DNA of 64,000 bases, taken from Eutreptiella sp. 'Long Island Sound 2002'. Lineage: Eukaryota > Euglenozoa > Euglenophyceae > Eutreptiales > Eutreptiaceae. A program made the position numbers and the translations under genes. The number at the start of each line of letters is the position of its first letter. Positions within the stretch are counted from its first letter, which is position 1. Where the stretch lies: assembly GCA_964036045.1 (NCBI GenBank), contig OZ038383.1, forward strand, positions 7,270,430 to 7,334,429, read 5' to 3'. Below are positions 12,811 through 24,483 of this stretch, piece by piece. Under the pieces are notes generated by a model, which saw only the letters and a program-made list of their open reading frames with translations, was not told the origin of the DNA and searched no databases.

Positions 12811-13143
12811 TCATTTTTGATAAGGGTTCAACCGCACCGTTGAACCCCGTTGAACCCCATTGAACCACTTGTAGGCATGTGCGCATTGTGCCACATACCT
12901 TCGCTTCGGCATCCCAAGGTCCAAAATGAGGCGCACGGCGTCGGATCCTGTGAAAGCTTTTTTTGTAGCCCTTTTTGTCTGTTTGGAAGCCCTCTGTCTG
13001 TTACCCACCCGGTCAGCAAGCTGTGTCCATAGGCGTTTTGTCGTGCCGTTTGTGCAAAAAAAGGTGAACAAGTCGTCCACCAGCTGTTGGTCCCCCCACC
13101 CGCTGTAGTGGTCGTTCACCACTTGCAGCCAGTGGTGGGACAT
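12811..13143 (-). CDS. Small unrecognised reading frame inside the 640-bp insertion
   Basis: This is an AUG-started frame of 110 codons on the minus strand, preceded by an A/T-rich stretch. The product starts M-S-H-H-W-L-Q and is rich in Lys and Arg in the middle (K-Q-T-K-R-A-T-K-K). Its last codons overlap the GTTCAACC repeat cluster, where the frame reads F-N-G-V-Q-R-G-S-T-V. I recognise no family. It could be the remnant of a transposase N-terminus or a chance frame. Confidence 0.25.
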   Translation of the reverse strand: MSHHWLQVVNDHYSGWGDQQLVDDLFTFFCTNGTTKRLWTQLADRVGNRQRASKQTKRATKKAFTGSDAVRLILDLGMPKRRYVAQCAHAYKWFNGVQRGSTVRLNPYQK

Positions 13144-13257
13144 TTTTTAATTTTTTTTAAAAAAGCTTTGTCACGCGTCAGTTTCAGGCGGTTATGCAAA
13201 TATTTTGTTCAGAAACGCGCGCGCCGCTGGCGCAGCCGCCACCGCCAGCGCTGGCGG

Positions 13258-13335
13258 TGGTTCAACCGCGGTTCAACCGCGGTTCAGCGGTTCAACCGCG
13301 CCCCTTCCGAGTTCAACCGGGTTAAACCGGGTAAA
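13258..13335. repeat. GTTCAACC-type short repeat cluster
   Basis: Five to six copies of GGTTCAACCGCG-like units, some degenerate (GGTTCAGCG, GGTTAAACC), end the 640-bp insertion. Related GTTCAAC and GTTGAAC units in both orientations lie at 12828-12868 near the other end. Such subterminal clusters are typical of transposase-binding regions, but here this is only a suggestion. Confidence 0.6.
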
Positions 13336-13340
13336 ACCAC

Positions 13341-16273
13341 TGTGTGAAGTACCTGATCCAAATGAGCACGTAGGGAGTAACCTCCGCGCTGAGGAGGATT
13401 TTTCCGAGAACGTGAAGAGCATGAATCTCGACCCCCGTCTCACTAAGCTCATCCACAAGTATCAGGAGGTTTTTGGAGCGTTGCTCCCACCCCTGTCTTG
13501 TAAGAAACTGGTCCAGATGGACCTCAAACTAAAATGAGAGTTTGAAGGGTCGGTAGTGAGGCGGCGTCCATACCCCGCCCCACAAGACCAAATCGACGAG
13601 ATCGAAAGCCAGATCCAAGAGTGTATAGATGCTGGCCTCGTCGAGGAGTCTAAGCATGGGGACTGCCCCGCCATTGTAGTCCTTGTTTTCTGGTTGCTAA
13701 ACCTGGGTCCACTGCTATGCGCTTGGTCGTTGACTATGGGGAGGTCAATAAAAAGACCCAGAACCACTCAGGGAGTATCTCCAACATGGAGAACACCCTG
13801 GAGAGAATCGCTAAGTGTCGATTCAAGACCAAGATTGATAAGCGCAGTGGCTTCTGGCAAGTAGACCTAACCCGAGCAGCCCAGGAACTGCTCGCCTTTG
13901 TAACCCCTAAGGGCCGTGTCTTCTGCTGGAAGGTCATGCCCTTTGGTGTCGCGAATGCCCCTGCTGTCTTTCAGGAGCTGATGAACAAAATCCTATATAT
14001 CCTCAGACGCAGACCCCTTGTGTGGGAACTGGTTTCCCGCGGGGCTGAGATGGAGGCCCACATCGACGACGTGAGCCTGGGTACTAATACCCAGGAGGAT
14101 CATATCCTCCTCCTGCAAGAGTTTTTCACCGTCTGTCAGGAAAACCATCTCCGCATCAAACTCGAGAAGTGTGAGTTTATGCGAGAGGAGATGGAGTACC
14201 TAGGGTTTGACGTAGGGTATGGCTGGTGGAAACCAGCCGCGTCTAAGATGCAGCCCCTACGGGACATGCAGATATGTGACGACCCTAAGAAGGGTCTACA
14301 CGATGTGCGGAGTTTTATTGGCGCCTGCAGTTTTTACCGACGCCATATCCACAATTTTACGTTTTCATCAGCCCCCCTGACTGACCTTATACAGAAGACC
14401 AACCCTTGGCCGTGGACCGACAAGGAAGAGGCCTGTTTCCAGGAGTTGAAGAGGAAAATATCTTCCACCAACTTCCTGGGGGTGCCCCGCCCTAAGGGCG
14501 AGATAATACTCGTCACGGATGCGTGTGACGTAGTAGGGGGTGGTACCCTATACCAGTGGCAGGAGCTTAACCCCAATGAGTTGTCGCACTGCCAGTTTCA
14601 CACTTCAGGTCTGAACTGCGATGGAACCTTGAAGCATGACTATCCCGCCAATAAATGGCGTCTGGTGCCTCTGGGGCACTGGAACTGGAAGTGGAATCAG
14701 GCACGATCCAACTACAGTACCTACGACCAGGAACTCCTGCCTGGGATGCTCGTGCTCTCTTCCCGATCCCGTCTTCTAGGTACTAACCCTGTTGTATGGC
14801 TCTGTGACCAAGAGCCTGTGAAGACATTTCACAAGGGCCCGCCTCCTGAAAAAGCGAAACTAAAACGATGGTGGACATACCTGAGTCAGTTCAGGTTGAC
14901 CGTGCATCATATACCAGGTATAAAGAACGAGATGGCTCACTACATCTCGCGTAATAACTTCGACGCCCTCCTAGGCGAGAGCTCTGAAGCGTTGGCCAAA
15001 GAGGCGTTCCAATGTATGGATGTCCAGCTGGACCTATCCATGCGTACGGCAGGTGTACTGGAGGGCTGGAGCCTGAGAGACTACCAGGCTGAGTGCCAGT
15101 GTGTACTCAGTACCCTCAGTGATGGCCTAGAGGCACGCCCAACAGATGGCGACCGCTGGTATAAAGATAACCAGTACCTATACTATGAGGATCGCATAGT
15201 TGTGCCTGAGGGACGACTGGACGGCTGTCTGCAGTGGGCACACCACAGCTCCGGGCACACAGGGTGCAACCGGTCTGTTGCTTTCTTCAGTGAGCGTTTC
15301 TACTGCCAACTAACCCAGTCTGAACTACGTGCCCGTGTGCAGTCCATAGTGGACTCCTGTGACTGTCACGCCAGCAAACAGAGCGACTCACGTGACAGAG
15401 GACTGGTCTCCAGTCTCCCCATACCCTACTGTGCTAACTCCCTGTTGTACGCGGATTTCATCCACGGTCTGCCTAAGTTTGGTGGCTATGATAGTTGTTT
15501 GGTGGTCACCTGTGGTCTAACCCGCTTCACACGTGCTTTCCCCTGCAACAAGAAGATCACAGGAGAGCAGACTGTGAAGATCCTGGTGGAGGAGTGGTTT
15601 GAGCCCTATGGGGCGGCTAAAGAGATCCACTCCGATGAAGATGTACGCATCCGGAGTGATACCGGTTGGTACAAGCAAGTGCTGGACGCCCTGAATGTCC
15701 AGGTAACCACAGGTGTACCTTACACGCACACGTCTAACCCTCTTTGTGAGAGACAGAATCGTGTGGTGGAGCAGAATCTGAGGATTCTGATGAAACAGGA
15801 GCGCACCAAAGATTGGGTACGCCTGTTGCCCCGGGCCGTTCTGGCCATGAACTCTCAAGAGAGTTCTTCAACCGGCTATACCCCCCACGAACTGTTCCAT
15901 TGGGGGGCGTCCTGCGTGGTTTTTCAAAACCCCTTTCCCCGAGGCCTATAAGAGCCCAGTTGGGGACTGGCTGGAGCACCGGCAGGACCTGGCTAACAGG
16001 GCCAGAGCTAACCTGAAACGCGTTGGAGAACGCGAACTAACCCGGCGTAACCGCACGAGACGTCCTGCCAGTTTCAAGGTAGGAGACCTGGTGCTTGTAC
16101 ACCACTCACGATTGCCCACATGGCCCCGCAACTGTTTGCAGGACCCCTACCTTGGGCCCTATCATATTATCAGGATAGATGGATCCAGGATCCATGTGAG
16201 GTGCAGCCCCCGTCTAGGTGGGGAGCTGCTGTGTGCTCCTAAGCAACTCAGACACTACCACTCCCCTGATGAA
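13341..16273 (+). pseudogene. Pol central part of element A: reverse transcriptase, RNase H, integrase
   Basis: After the insertion the frame reads through a linker to a stop near 13535. Reverse transcriptase then starts in another frame (QIQECIDAGLVEES near 13610) and shifts near 13690 into the long frame ending at 15951. Landmarks are RLVVDYGEVNKK (RT motif), MPFGVANAPAVFQ, active site HIDD instead of the usual YIDD (14059-14070), RNase H VTDACD (about 14514) and HHIPGIKNEMAHYIS. Integrase follows with its HHCC zinc finger (HHSSGHTGC and CDCHASK) and catalytic Asp (YADFIHG), Asp (IHSDEDV) and Glu (CERQNRV). A stop at 15949-15951 follows a one-base gain in CCCC; the C-terminal integrase tail then continues in another frame to 16273, where the GC-rich insertion begins. 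Confidence 0.85.
15015..16273 (+). repeat. 1,259-bp direct repeat, left copy (element A integrase)
   Basis: This segment matches 25831-27089 at a constant offset of 10,816 bp with no net indels and about 22 substitutions by eye (about 1.7%). Element A continues leftward only from this copy and rightward only from the other. That is the geometry of a target duplication around the GC-rich insertion. Confidence 0.9.
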
Positions 16274-19123
16274 GAGCGCCTCGCCCGGCTACCCCGAATT
16301 GCCAGGGGGGACCTCCTGTCTACGCAGGGCCTGGCGTACTTCATGAAAGCGGTGCTCAACGCGGCCATCGGGTACCAAGCCCTGCACCTCCCGCGCCCCC
16401 AAGACGCCCTACGCCACGCTCGACAGCAAGTGACGAAGGCATGGGCGCAACAAGGAGGCTGGCCCACGTCTTTCCCCTAGGAGGCCATGATGGCCCACTG
16501 GCGCTGCTATGGAGACAATACAGACGCCCCGGTCGACATGGCCTATGCCAAACACGCAGCGCACCTCCTACACAGGGTGACACACAACCACCAACCTGAA
16601 GTTCGCGAGGCGGCACCCATACGCATAAAAGAAGCGCAAATGTGCCGCAACACCTGCCCCTGGTGGATACTGCCGCAACACGGCGTCTCGACCACCGTTG
16701 GCACTGGCATCTGGGCCCAGCTACAACTCCTCCTACAGCACCACACACGCGCCATCCTGACAAACCACCACTGCGATCGGCAGGGGCCACTCGTGGCCAC
16801 GCACACCGACATCCACCGACACCCGGCAGGCGAGGTGGATACCATGCGCCTCGTGGGGGCCGCCGTCACCATAGTGTATATCACCCCAACACAGATGAGG
16901 ATCATGGCCCAATGCGACGCCCAGCACGCCCCGTTCCTTTCCGACCCACAATGGCCAGCACGCCACGTCTTCCAAGCGTACCTCCGCGCATGTGCTACAA
17001 AGGCAGGGCGCGACATGCCGGGGCCCAAGGACATCAACACGGCGTACACAGCCTTCCAGCGCCAGCACCCCCGGCCCCACCCGAGCGAGCACGAGACCCC
17101 CAAAGACGGCGGCACGACGCAGGAGGAGCCCACCCCGTCAGCCGAAGGCTGGACACCACCCACCATCCTGCTACTAGCAGCAAACGGCTACAAACATGCT
17201 ACCCGCACTGTCCAGCGACACCATGCCCCCTGGTCCATCCCCATACACAATGCACCGGAGACCGATGTACCACCAGTCAGACACAGTGACCAGGGCATAC
17301 CACGCACGTGCTGGCACTGCGGCCCAGCAGCCCTCGACACTCCGTGGCCCCTGCTACACCTCATCTCCACCCACTACCACACCCCCACCGCCGCCGCCAC
17401 CGCCGACCAGCAGGCATGGCTCTCCCCCTGGTTTCACACGGTACCCCCAGACCATCCGGCGCACGTAGCCTGGACCCGAACACCCACGGCGACATGGACG
17501 TTCACCAACGAGCGGGCAGACCCGGACAGCGTGGCCATAGAGTACGACCGCTGCGACCCACACCGCGCAAGACCTCAGGAGGCACCCATGCGCCCCCTAC
17601 AGCACAAATGCCCCACCCTCCGCGGCGACAAAGACGACAAGGAGCAGCGACAAACCATCACGTGCCAGAAGTTCCACCCCCATACGGGATACCTCTTCCA
17701 CCTGATGTCCGCATATATCACCCAGGGGCGCCCAGACAGGGGCCTCCTCCGCCTCAACCCACGAGCCCAGGCCATCATCACCCAGGGGATAGGCGTCTAT
17801 GCAGTGCCACTACTACAACCCACGCAAATCACCGCCAGAACCGCCCAAGGGAACCCCATCTACGTCTATCACCCCACAGCAATTGCCCGCCTACCCATAG
17901 CCAGCGCCACCGACATCATCTACTCCACTGACGCATCCGGCACCCAGCAACGCACCCCGACGGTCGCTTGCGCTTCCGTGCGCATCACCCGGCACGCGGA
18001 CGGCCTCCACGTGGAACACCACACCGGGGCCACCATCTTTGGGGCGTCCTCCCACGGCGAACTGCGCAACATGGCAGACGCCGTCACCGCCACACCGCCA
18101 CCCACAACGATCCGGCCCCGCAACATCTGGGTAGTCGTGGACGCCACGGTCGACATCCACCTCACCAGGCGCCTTGCGGACCTGCCCCCCCACAAGGCAC
18201 TCGAGTCCAGCCTCACCACACAAGTGTTGGGACTATGGATGGCCTTCAGGGGCATGCACCCCCAGGACGCCCTACACATCATCAAACAGGAGTCACACCG
18301 CTACGCATACGGCAATGGACGCGCAGACACGCAGGCCAAACACCAGAACACCAGCCACACCCCAGGGCTCGAAAACGTGCGACTGGACACCCCACACCAC
18401 AGCCACCTGCAGCACCTGCCCCCGATACCCTCGGCCACACAGCCCCCCCAATGGATGCCCGAGGACACGCCGTACACAGATCGAGACAAGCAGTACCACT
18501 ACCCCACACCCATCCAGCAACTGGCCACCACACTGGGCCACCCAGCGAACACCGAACTCCTCCGACGCCTCGAAGACTCCGTCCACACCCCCTCTACTAC
18601 TCCGCCCTGCGCCCAGATAGCCTCCCAGCAAACCTACAAAAACCCCGACTCCAACTCGCCCTCGAACAGCTTCCCCTCCTCACCCGATACCACCGATGGT
18701 ATGCGCGCCGCTCGGTCCACGTCCCCGCAGGATACACCAAATGCATCTGTGGCCACGCGGAAGAAGAAACCTGGGACCACTTCAAGGTGTGCCCCCTTGT
18801 ACAGAGGACTGGACACCCTCACAGACTGGAACCCAACCCACACCATCGCACAGCACGCCGGATGGCTGACGCAGTCCCCGGCGACCCAGCAACTCACCAC
18901 CGTCCTCAAGCAGACGGAGGTACTCGAGGCGGTCCGCAGGGGACTCGTCCCCACTGCCGTCTACACCTTGCTACGCACCCACCCGGAGGACCCCCAGGCC
19001 ACGGCCGTTGCCAAAACAGCGGAGCAGCTCACATACCGCACCCACAAATACCTGCAGCATGCAGCAACCCTGCCCCAAACAGACCAAGCCCACCTCCTCA
19101 AACTCCTGTTCTACCAACCATGA
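16274..19123 (+). pseudogene. LINE-type ORF2 fragment: post-RT region, RNase H and zinc knuckle
   Basis: The left part (YFMKAVLNAAIGYQALHLP, about 16338-16394) looks like the segment that follows reverse transcriptase in LINE ORF2 proteins. A stop at about 16478 interrupts it. From 16487 a long frame includes an RNase HI domain: STDASG (about 17924), a Glu in HGELRN (about 18055), VVDATVD (about 18133) and GNGRADTQAKH (about 18311), supplying the expected acidic residues. A Cys/His knuckle, CICGHAEEETWDHFKVC (about 18743-18793), typical of LINE C-termini, lies in another frame and is flanked by shifts near 18600 and 18800. The original frame then ends at 19123. The reverse transcriptase and endonuclease parts are missing, so this is a 5'-truncated copy. 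Confidence 0.65.
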
Positions 19124-19315
19124 GAACCTACCCCGTGACATACCGACACGGAACCCCCACCACGCCTACACACCATCCACCGAGCACAACACTGGCACGG
19201 CACACACGGGCACCACAGGCACCGCACACACTCCTACCAGCATGCGCGCGCCACCAGCCCCCATCCCCCCACGCCGCCGTCCATCCACAGGTACCACCAA
19301 CCACCAGCCACCGCA

Positions 19316-20613
19316 TGTCCCCTCTGCGTACGCCAGCGGCTACCACAGACGGCCCTGCCCTGCAACCCAGACCACTGGGTCTGCCTGGGAGCCGCGCACC
19401 GCCTCACCCACTGCCCCCACTGCGGGGACCTCAACCCCCACCACCGCGAGCGGCCCACGGTCCCAGCCGCACCCCCCCCCCCCCCAGCCACCCCAGCTTC
19501 TTCGGGCCACTCACCGACACCCTCCGGGACCACCTGGGAGGGTACTACGTGGCGGACGCGGCGGACCACGCATGGACCATAGCCGTGGCCACGGGCAGCA
19601 CACCCCTGCCCCCCCACAGCCCACCCTCACGCCACAGCGGAGGCAGCTTGAACGTGGCGGCCCGCCACATCCTCCTCGCCCTATACCTCCACCACCGTGA
19701 CCTACACCTCCCAGACACACAACTCCCGGCCCCCCAAGCAGCAGCCCTGACGCCAGAAGCGTGGGCGGACACGGCACCAGAGGAGATAGCAGCCTACCTC
19801 CGAATCACTTGCCGCCAGTTCAACACCGCCCTCGGCCAACGGAAGGGAACACCTTACCCACTCAGCGCACTCCTCTACCCGGCACACCACCCCCACCCCG
19901 CACAACAGAAGCCCCCGGAGGGCTGGGCGTCTTTTCAGGACGCCCACCTGGCCGCCCCCTACGAGGCCACCGCCGCACGGATGGGCCTCACGGACCAGCG
20001 CACCTACGTCAGAGGCCTCGAGACGAGCCTCCGAGAGGCAGACCGCTGGCACGCCCGCTCCCCGTCGCCCCCACTGAGACAGGGGGGTTCACCCGCCCCC
20101 GACACCCACAAGGCCAAGAAGACCAAGACAGGTCAGGGGGCCCGCCAGCGCGCCCGCCAGCAGGGCGCGACGCCCCGACCAGGGCCCGGGTCCAGCCACA
20201 CCGCACCACCCCACGCCCAGACCCCCAGGGCACACCAACAACACCGCCCCCGCCAGCGCCCACCACCACCACCGTACCGCAGCACCCAAACCCTGCAGCC
20301 CAGTCAGCCACCACCGCCCACACACGTCCACACCATGCCAGGACCACCATACGCGCCGAGCCAGGGGACATGGCACCACCAACACCACCACCACGCCCCC
20401 GTCCCTCCCGACCCCTACCCCCTAATGCCCCCATGCTACAGCGACCCCCACCAGCTACATCCCCACCACGCCCCAGCACAACCAGGCCCCACGAACCACC
20501 CACCCAACATGGCGCACATCACCGCACCACACCATCACGTATTCCACCACCACCAGCCCCTACCACCACACCCACCAACGCCTGGGTACCACACACAACC
20601 AGCACACCCTTAA
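19316..20613 (+). pseudogene. Zinc-finger protein of the GC-rich insertion (Gag/ORF1-like, inferred)
   Basis: A frame beginning before 19316 contains a Cys/His cluster, CPLC (19316), then C, DHWVC, H and CPHCG (about 19415), which looks like a zinc-binding module. At a run of C residues (19480-19490) the sensible frame shifts by one and continues as SFFGPLTDTLRDHLGGYY (from about 19497) through a folded-looking stretch to about 20080. A low-complexity His/Pro/Gln tail ends at 20613. I recognise no family. A zinc finger followed by a compact domain and a disordered tail would fit an ORF1 nucleic-acid-binding protein. The frameshift at the C run may be real decay or a base-calling error. Confidence 0.4.
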
Positions 20614-21639
20614 CACCACCACCACGCGGTCCAGCACCACCCGCCGCCCCTGCTACACGGGCCCACGACACACGAGCCACGGTACACCCCCATGGACCCG
20701 CGGGGAGCCGCGCACGCACACCAGCAACACCAGGGCCTAGTAAGAGCGCCCCACCACCACCAGCAGCCCCCCCACCCACACCCCATACCAGCGAGCACCA
20801 TCCACCAGCAGCCACCCATTACATACGGACCAGAGCCCCACTCAGACGCCCATGCGGCCGCCTCCCACCCACACCCCGGCACCACAACCAGTCAAGAACC
20901 GCAAGGACCGCACGGCGCACACACGCAACACCCACACGACCCACAGGGACGCCCAGACCCCCAGCCAGCACAACACCCACCCCCGCCCCCCCCACCACCC
21001 TCAACGGAGAGGCCATTCGGGTGTGGTGCCCTCTGGGCCCCCTCGTCTACGCGGGCTGTAGCGCCGCAGCCAGTGCAGCCAGCACCGGTGGCACCCAGGG
21101 CAGGGAAGCACTCTTTGCGCCCTGTTCCCCCCCACCTGCCCAAGGTACGCCCTCGGCCGTGGGAGCCGGACCCAGCCCGCGTGGCAGCACCACCTGTGCC
21201 TAAGGCAGTCAAGGAGTGCGGGTCTGACCCCAGTCGTGCCACGTACCACCGCCTTCTCGTGCCAACAGGCAGTCGTGGAGTGGTTGGGTAGCATGTCCTA
21301 GTGACGTGGAGGTTGCGAGCCCAGGCCCACATCTCCCCCGGCGGGCTCAGAGTCAGGCTCTCCAGCCTCCCTGCCGGGGCCTGGAGCACCAGGCACACAC
21401 TTCCCCGCACCATGTGCGCCAACGCCGAACAACAATGGAGCAAGCAGGTGTGCCACAGCCCCCCCCCCCTCCACAAACACACAAGGGCACATACACACAG
21501 GCACGGCGGCATCTCCCGCCCGCGAGCGCCACCGCGGGGTCTGGGGGCGGTCAGCAGTCCGGTAGGCCTTGTGACCGGACACCCTGGTACAGCCGCCCGG
21601 TCGGGTCCGGCAGGGAAGGCGGCGCGGACCGTGGGTAGG

Positions 21640-23028
21640 CGTCCAGGTGAGGCCTTCACCCAACCCAACCCAACCCCCCCACCACCAACAGCGCCACCCC
21701 CACACCATCCCCCCCTGCCCCCCCCCCGAGACCCGGCCACGGACGCAACACGCGGCAGCCAGCACCAGCCAATTGACGTCGATGCCCCCGCCGACACACG
21801 CCACCGCGAATCCCCCCTCCCGCGGCCGCCACAAGAGACCCCATCACCAGACCCCGCGCGCGACAACGACGACCACCCCCCCCAACCCACACCACCCCCC
21901 CCATCACACCCCGCACCACCAGCCGCCGCACCGGCCGAACCCTACGCCCTACACAACCCCGCAGCGGTACGGCAGCACCTCCGGTGACTCGGGGAACAGG
22001 ACGTGCTGTGCCTCCGCACCTCCGGCACCAGCACCCGCATCTGGGCAACCACCCTGGTCCAGGCGGCCACCCTGGGGGAAGGCGTCCGAGACTTCTTCTT
22101 CGACGCCTTCCTCCACGTCGCCCGACACGACCGCCCCCCACGCGCCACCCCAGACGGCGAGAGCCCGCCCCCCACAGAGAGCCGGATCTGGGTGCCCCCC
22201 ATCGACTGGGGGCGACACCTAGTCGGACACCCCGTGCCGGAGCGGAACAGCACCCAGGGCCGCACCCGCTACCGCGAGCCCAACATGGCCCACCCCCCAC
22301 CCGGCGCCGGCCCCGACAACACCAAAGAGTGGGAGCGGGAAACATGGGTAGCCCGGATGGCCTCCCTCAGCAACTTCCGGCACCACGTCCCGGGGGACAT
22401 CCCCAACCCCAACGACCGGCAGCCAGCCCCCTCCATGTACATGACTCTCATGTACAATCTGCACTACACCCTCTCCACCACCCACTACCACGCACCAACT
22501 GACCACTGGGTGGTGCACGGCACCAACTCCCTCCTCCCCGCCGACTACACCCCCCCCCCACACAACCCAGGCCTCGACACGTACGCCAGGGGGGACGACC
22601 CGGACGATCCCCACATCTGGGGCACGTGGGAACGCAAATCCCTGGACACGCTGCTCTCCATCCGCAGCGGCAGCCAGGGCCTTGGTAGGGCGATGTATTG
22701 CCTCGCCAAGTGGACCCAACGGACCTGGGGGATCCCCACGGACCGGTGGGTGTGGGTGGTCACGCTGCGCCCCCAGCAGAGGGAAGCCCCCCCAAACCGC
22801 AGGGGACCCACCCCCCCACGCCCCACCACCCTACAGCTCTGCCCATACATGGTGGCAGCCCGCCTCATGGCCCTGCTGTGGCCAGGCCCAGACACCCCCA
22901 CCCAAAACTACCCCCACCTCACAGAGGAGGACATGCCCGGCATCCAGCGATGCTTCTTCCGCATCCTCGACTACCTCCAGCAAACACACCCGCACGTCCT
23001 GGAGCAGATATGGTTACCCCCCGGGTAA
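21640..23028 (+). pseudogene. Unrecognised protein of the GC-rich element family (plus-strand member)
   Basis: A Pro-rich leader leads to a compact region from about 21940. One in-frame UGA (21985-21987) interrupts it, and the frame then stays open to 23028. Landmarks are RIWVPPIDWGRHLVGHP (about 22186-22236), DHWVVHGTNS (22501-22530) and AMYCLAKWTQRTW (22690-22728). The minus-strand protein at 49769-50937 has matching landmarks in the same order (VWVPHLCWAHTLI, SHWSLEAVYS, ALYCLWRRAQRRW). The two are therefore members of one protein family carried by related GC-rich elements. The HW-x6-S patch is faintly like a C48 (Ulp1) cysteine protease, but I cannot find the rest of that active site, so no function is assigned. 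Confidence 0.5.
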
Positions 23029-23784
23029 CCCACGTGCCCGCGCAGCCGAGACAACGCCGCCACACCAGCACCAGCACGCACGGATCACCAGGGAAAACGC
23101 GCGCACACGCCCCGTGCCCGAACCGGCACCCTCGTTCTCGCTACTTGCAAGACCCAGCATCCTACGCCCGCCCCCGAAGCCCAGGACCCTCCGCCGTCTC
23201 CCGCAGCCCTCTCCTCCGCCTCCGACTCCACAACCTCCACCACCACGCCCACCTCATCCACCACCACCACCACGTCCTCATCCAGCACTCCACCCCCCAG
23301 GCCGGAGGGGACGACTCCAAAACGGGCCCCGAAACCCGCCCCCACCGCGAGCAACCCCGCCGCCGCCAAGGCCCACGCCCCGACGAGGCCCACACCTGCG
23401 ACCAAGCCGAAACCCAAGACCGCCGCCAAACAGCCACCCAAACCCGTCAGCGCGCCATGACCGCAACCCGCAGCCAAGCTCAAACCCAAGTCCAAACCCG
23501 GCGCCACGACGGCAGCGCGAGCCCGGCCCCCCGAGGACGTCCTCTATGACATTCGGCCCCAGCCGTCCCAGGCCCGGAGGCAGCAGCGCCCAGCACGGCG
23601 CCCCGCCACCGTCACCGACGCCACCGCCACCACCTTCATAGCGGAGCGCGCCGCGGCCGAAGCACAACGCACCTCGTCCTGCCACCTCTCAAAGCCCGCA
23701 CCCCAGGCCCACGGACCGCCCCCGACCAGGCCAGAACGACGCCAGGGTCCGCCAGCAGCGTCCCCGCCCCCCTACCAACCCTCG

Positions 23785-24483
23785 ATGACAGCCCACATAC
23801 AGCGCATGCCCCGCTACCGCCGCCGCCGCGAGTCACCGCCCAACCCCGAGGCGGAGACCGTGCGCGCACACCCGCGGGTCCACATCCGCACGCGCCCCCA
23901 CTCCCCGCGCAGCCCCACGCAACAGGACTACGAGGAATCCCCCAGGCCCGCCACCGCCACCGGTCCCCACGACCCCGTCACACCCACCCACGCCCACTCC
24001 TCCGCCCAAGACCGCAGGCCCGCCCAGGGACAGTGGTGGCAGCGCTGGACCCACACGCAGCTCCCGGAGCTGCGAAAGTGGGCCCGGGGAGAGCCCTCCC
24101 TCGAGGGCCTGGTCCATCGGCCCCGCAAGGGGTCGGTGGAGAACTGCCGCCTCCGGCCGGCGGGGGGGTGGATGCCGCAGGCCGCATGGGAAGCCATGCT
24201 GGCCGATGCGCTCCAGCCCCTGGGAGTCCATCCCCGCAACCTCCCCGCGCCCCAGGACCACCCGTATGTCCTCGGGAGCCTGCGGGAGACCCTCCAGGAG
24301 ACACAGCGAGACGGCATCCGCCTGTGGGACATCACCCAAAGCCCAGCCCCGCACACACACACCCCCTCACCACCCCACAAGCGTCGGCGCACCGACAGCG
24401 GCGGCACCCACAGCACCCCAGGAGCCCTGCGCACCACACAACACGACGCGCCTGACCTCCCGGCCAGCGGCGCCGCCACCTAA
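23785..24483 (+). CDS. Unrecognised basic protein of the GC-rich insertion
   Basis: This AUG-started frame encodes 232 residues. It has an Arg/Pro/His-rich N-terminus, then a more ordered stretch (about 24025-24340) with WWQRWTHTQLPELRKWARG and DHPYVLGSLRETLQETQRDG, then a low-complexity tail. The middle has the amphipathic look of real protein. I know no relative. It follows the family protein at 21640-23028 by about 750 bp of Pro-rich sequence and may be its detached C-terminal part after frameshifts. Confidence 0.35.
   Translation: MTAHIQRMPRYRRRRESPPNPEAETVRAHPRVHIRTRPHSPRSPTQQDYEESPRPATATGPHDPVTPTHAHSSAQDRRPAQGQWWQRWTHTQLPELRKWARGEPSLEGLVHRPRKGSVENCRLRPAGGWMPQAAWEAMLADALQPLGVHPRNLPAPQDHPYVLGSLRETLQETQRDGIRLWDITQSPAPHTHTPSPPHKRRRTDSGGTHSTPGALRTTQHDAPDLPASGAAT

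Larger units (their letters stand above)
12687..13340. mobile_element. 640-bp insertion in element A pol with 7-bp direct repeats
   Basis: AAACCAC at 12687-12693 and at 13334-13340 flanks 640 bp that are unrelated to pol. Acidic pol linker sequence lies on the left and the segment leading into reverse transcriptase lies on the right. A 7- or 8-bp target duplication would suit a hAT-type DNA transposon. I see no clear terminal inverted repeats. Instead, clusters of GTTCAACC and GTTGAACC lie near the left (12828-12868) and right (13258-13335) parts, in both orientations. The class remains uncertain. Confidence 0.5.

Noticed and set aside
21640-23028. Assignment of the novel family to Ulp1/C48 cysteine proteases
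   Set aside because: Only an HW patch is present. I could not place the Asp, Gln and Cys of that active site in either member.
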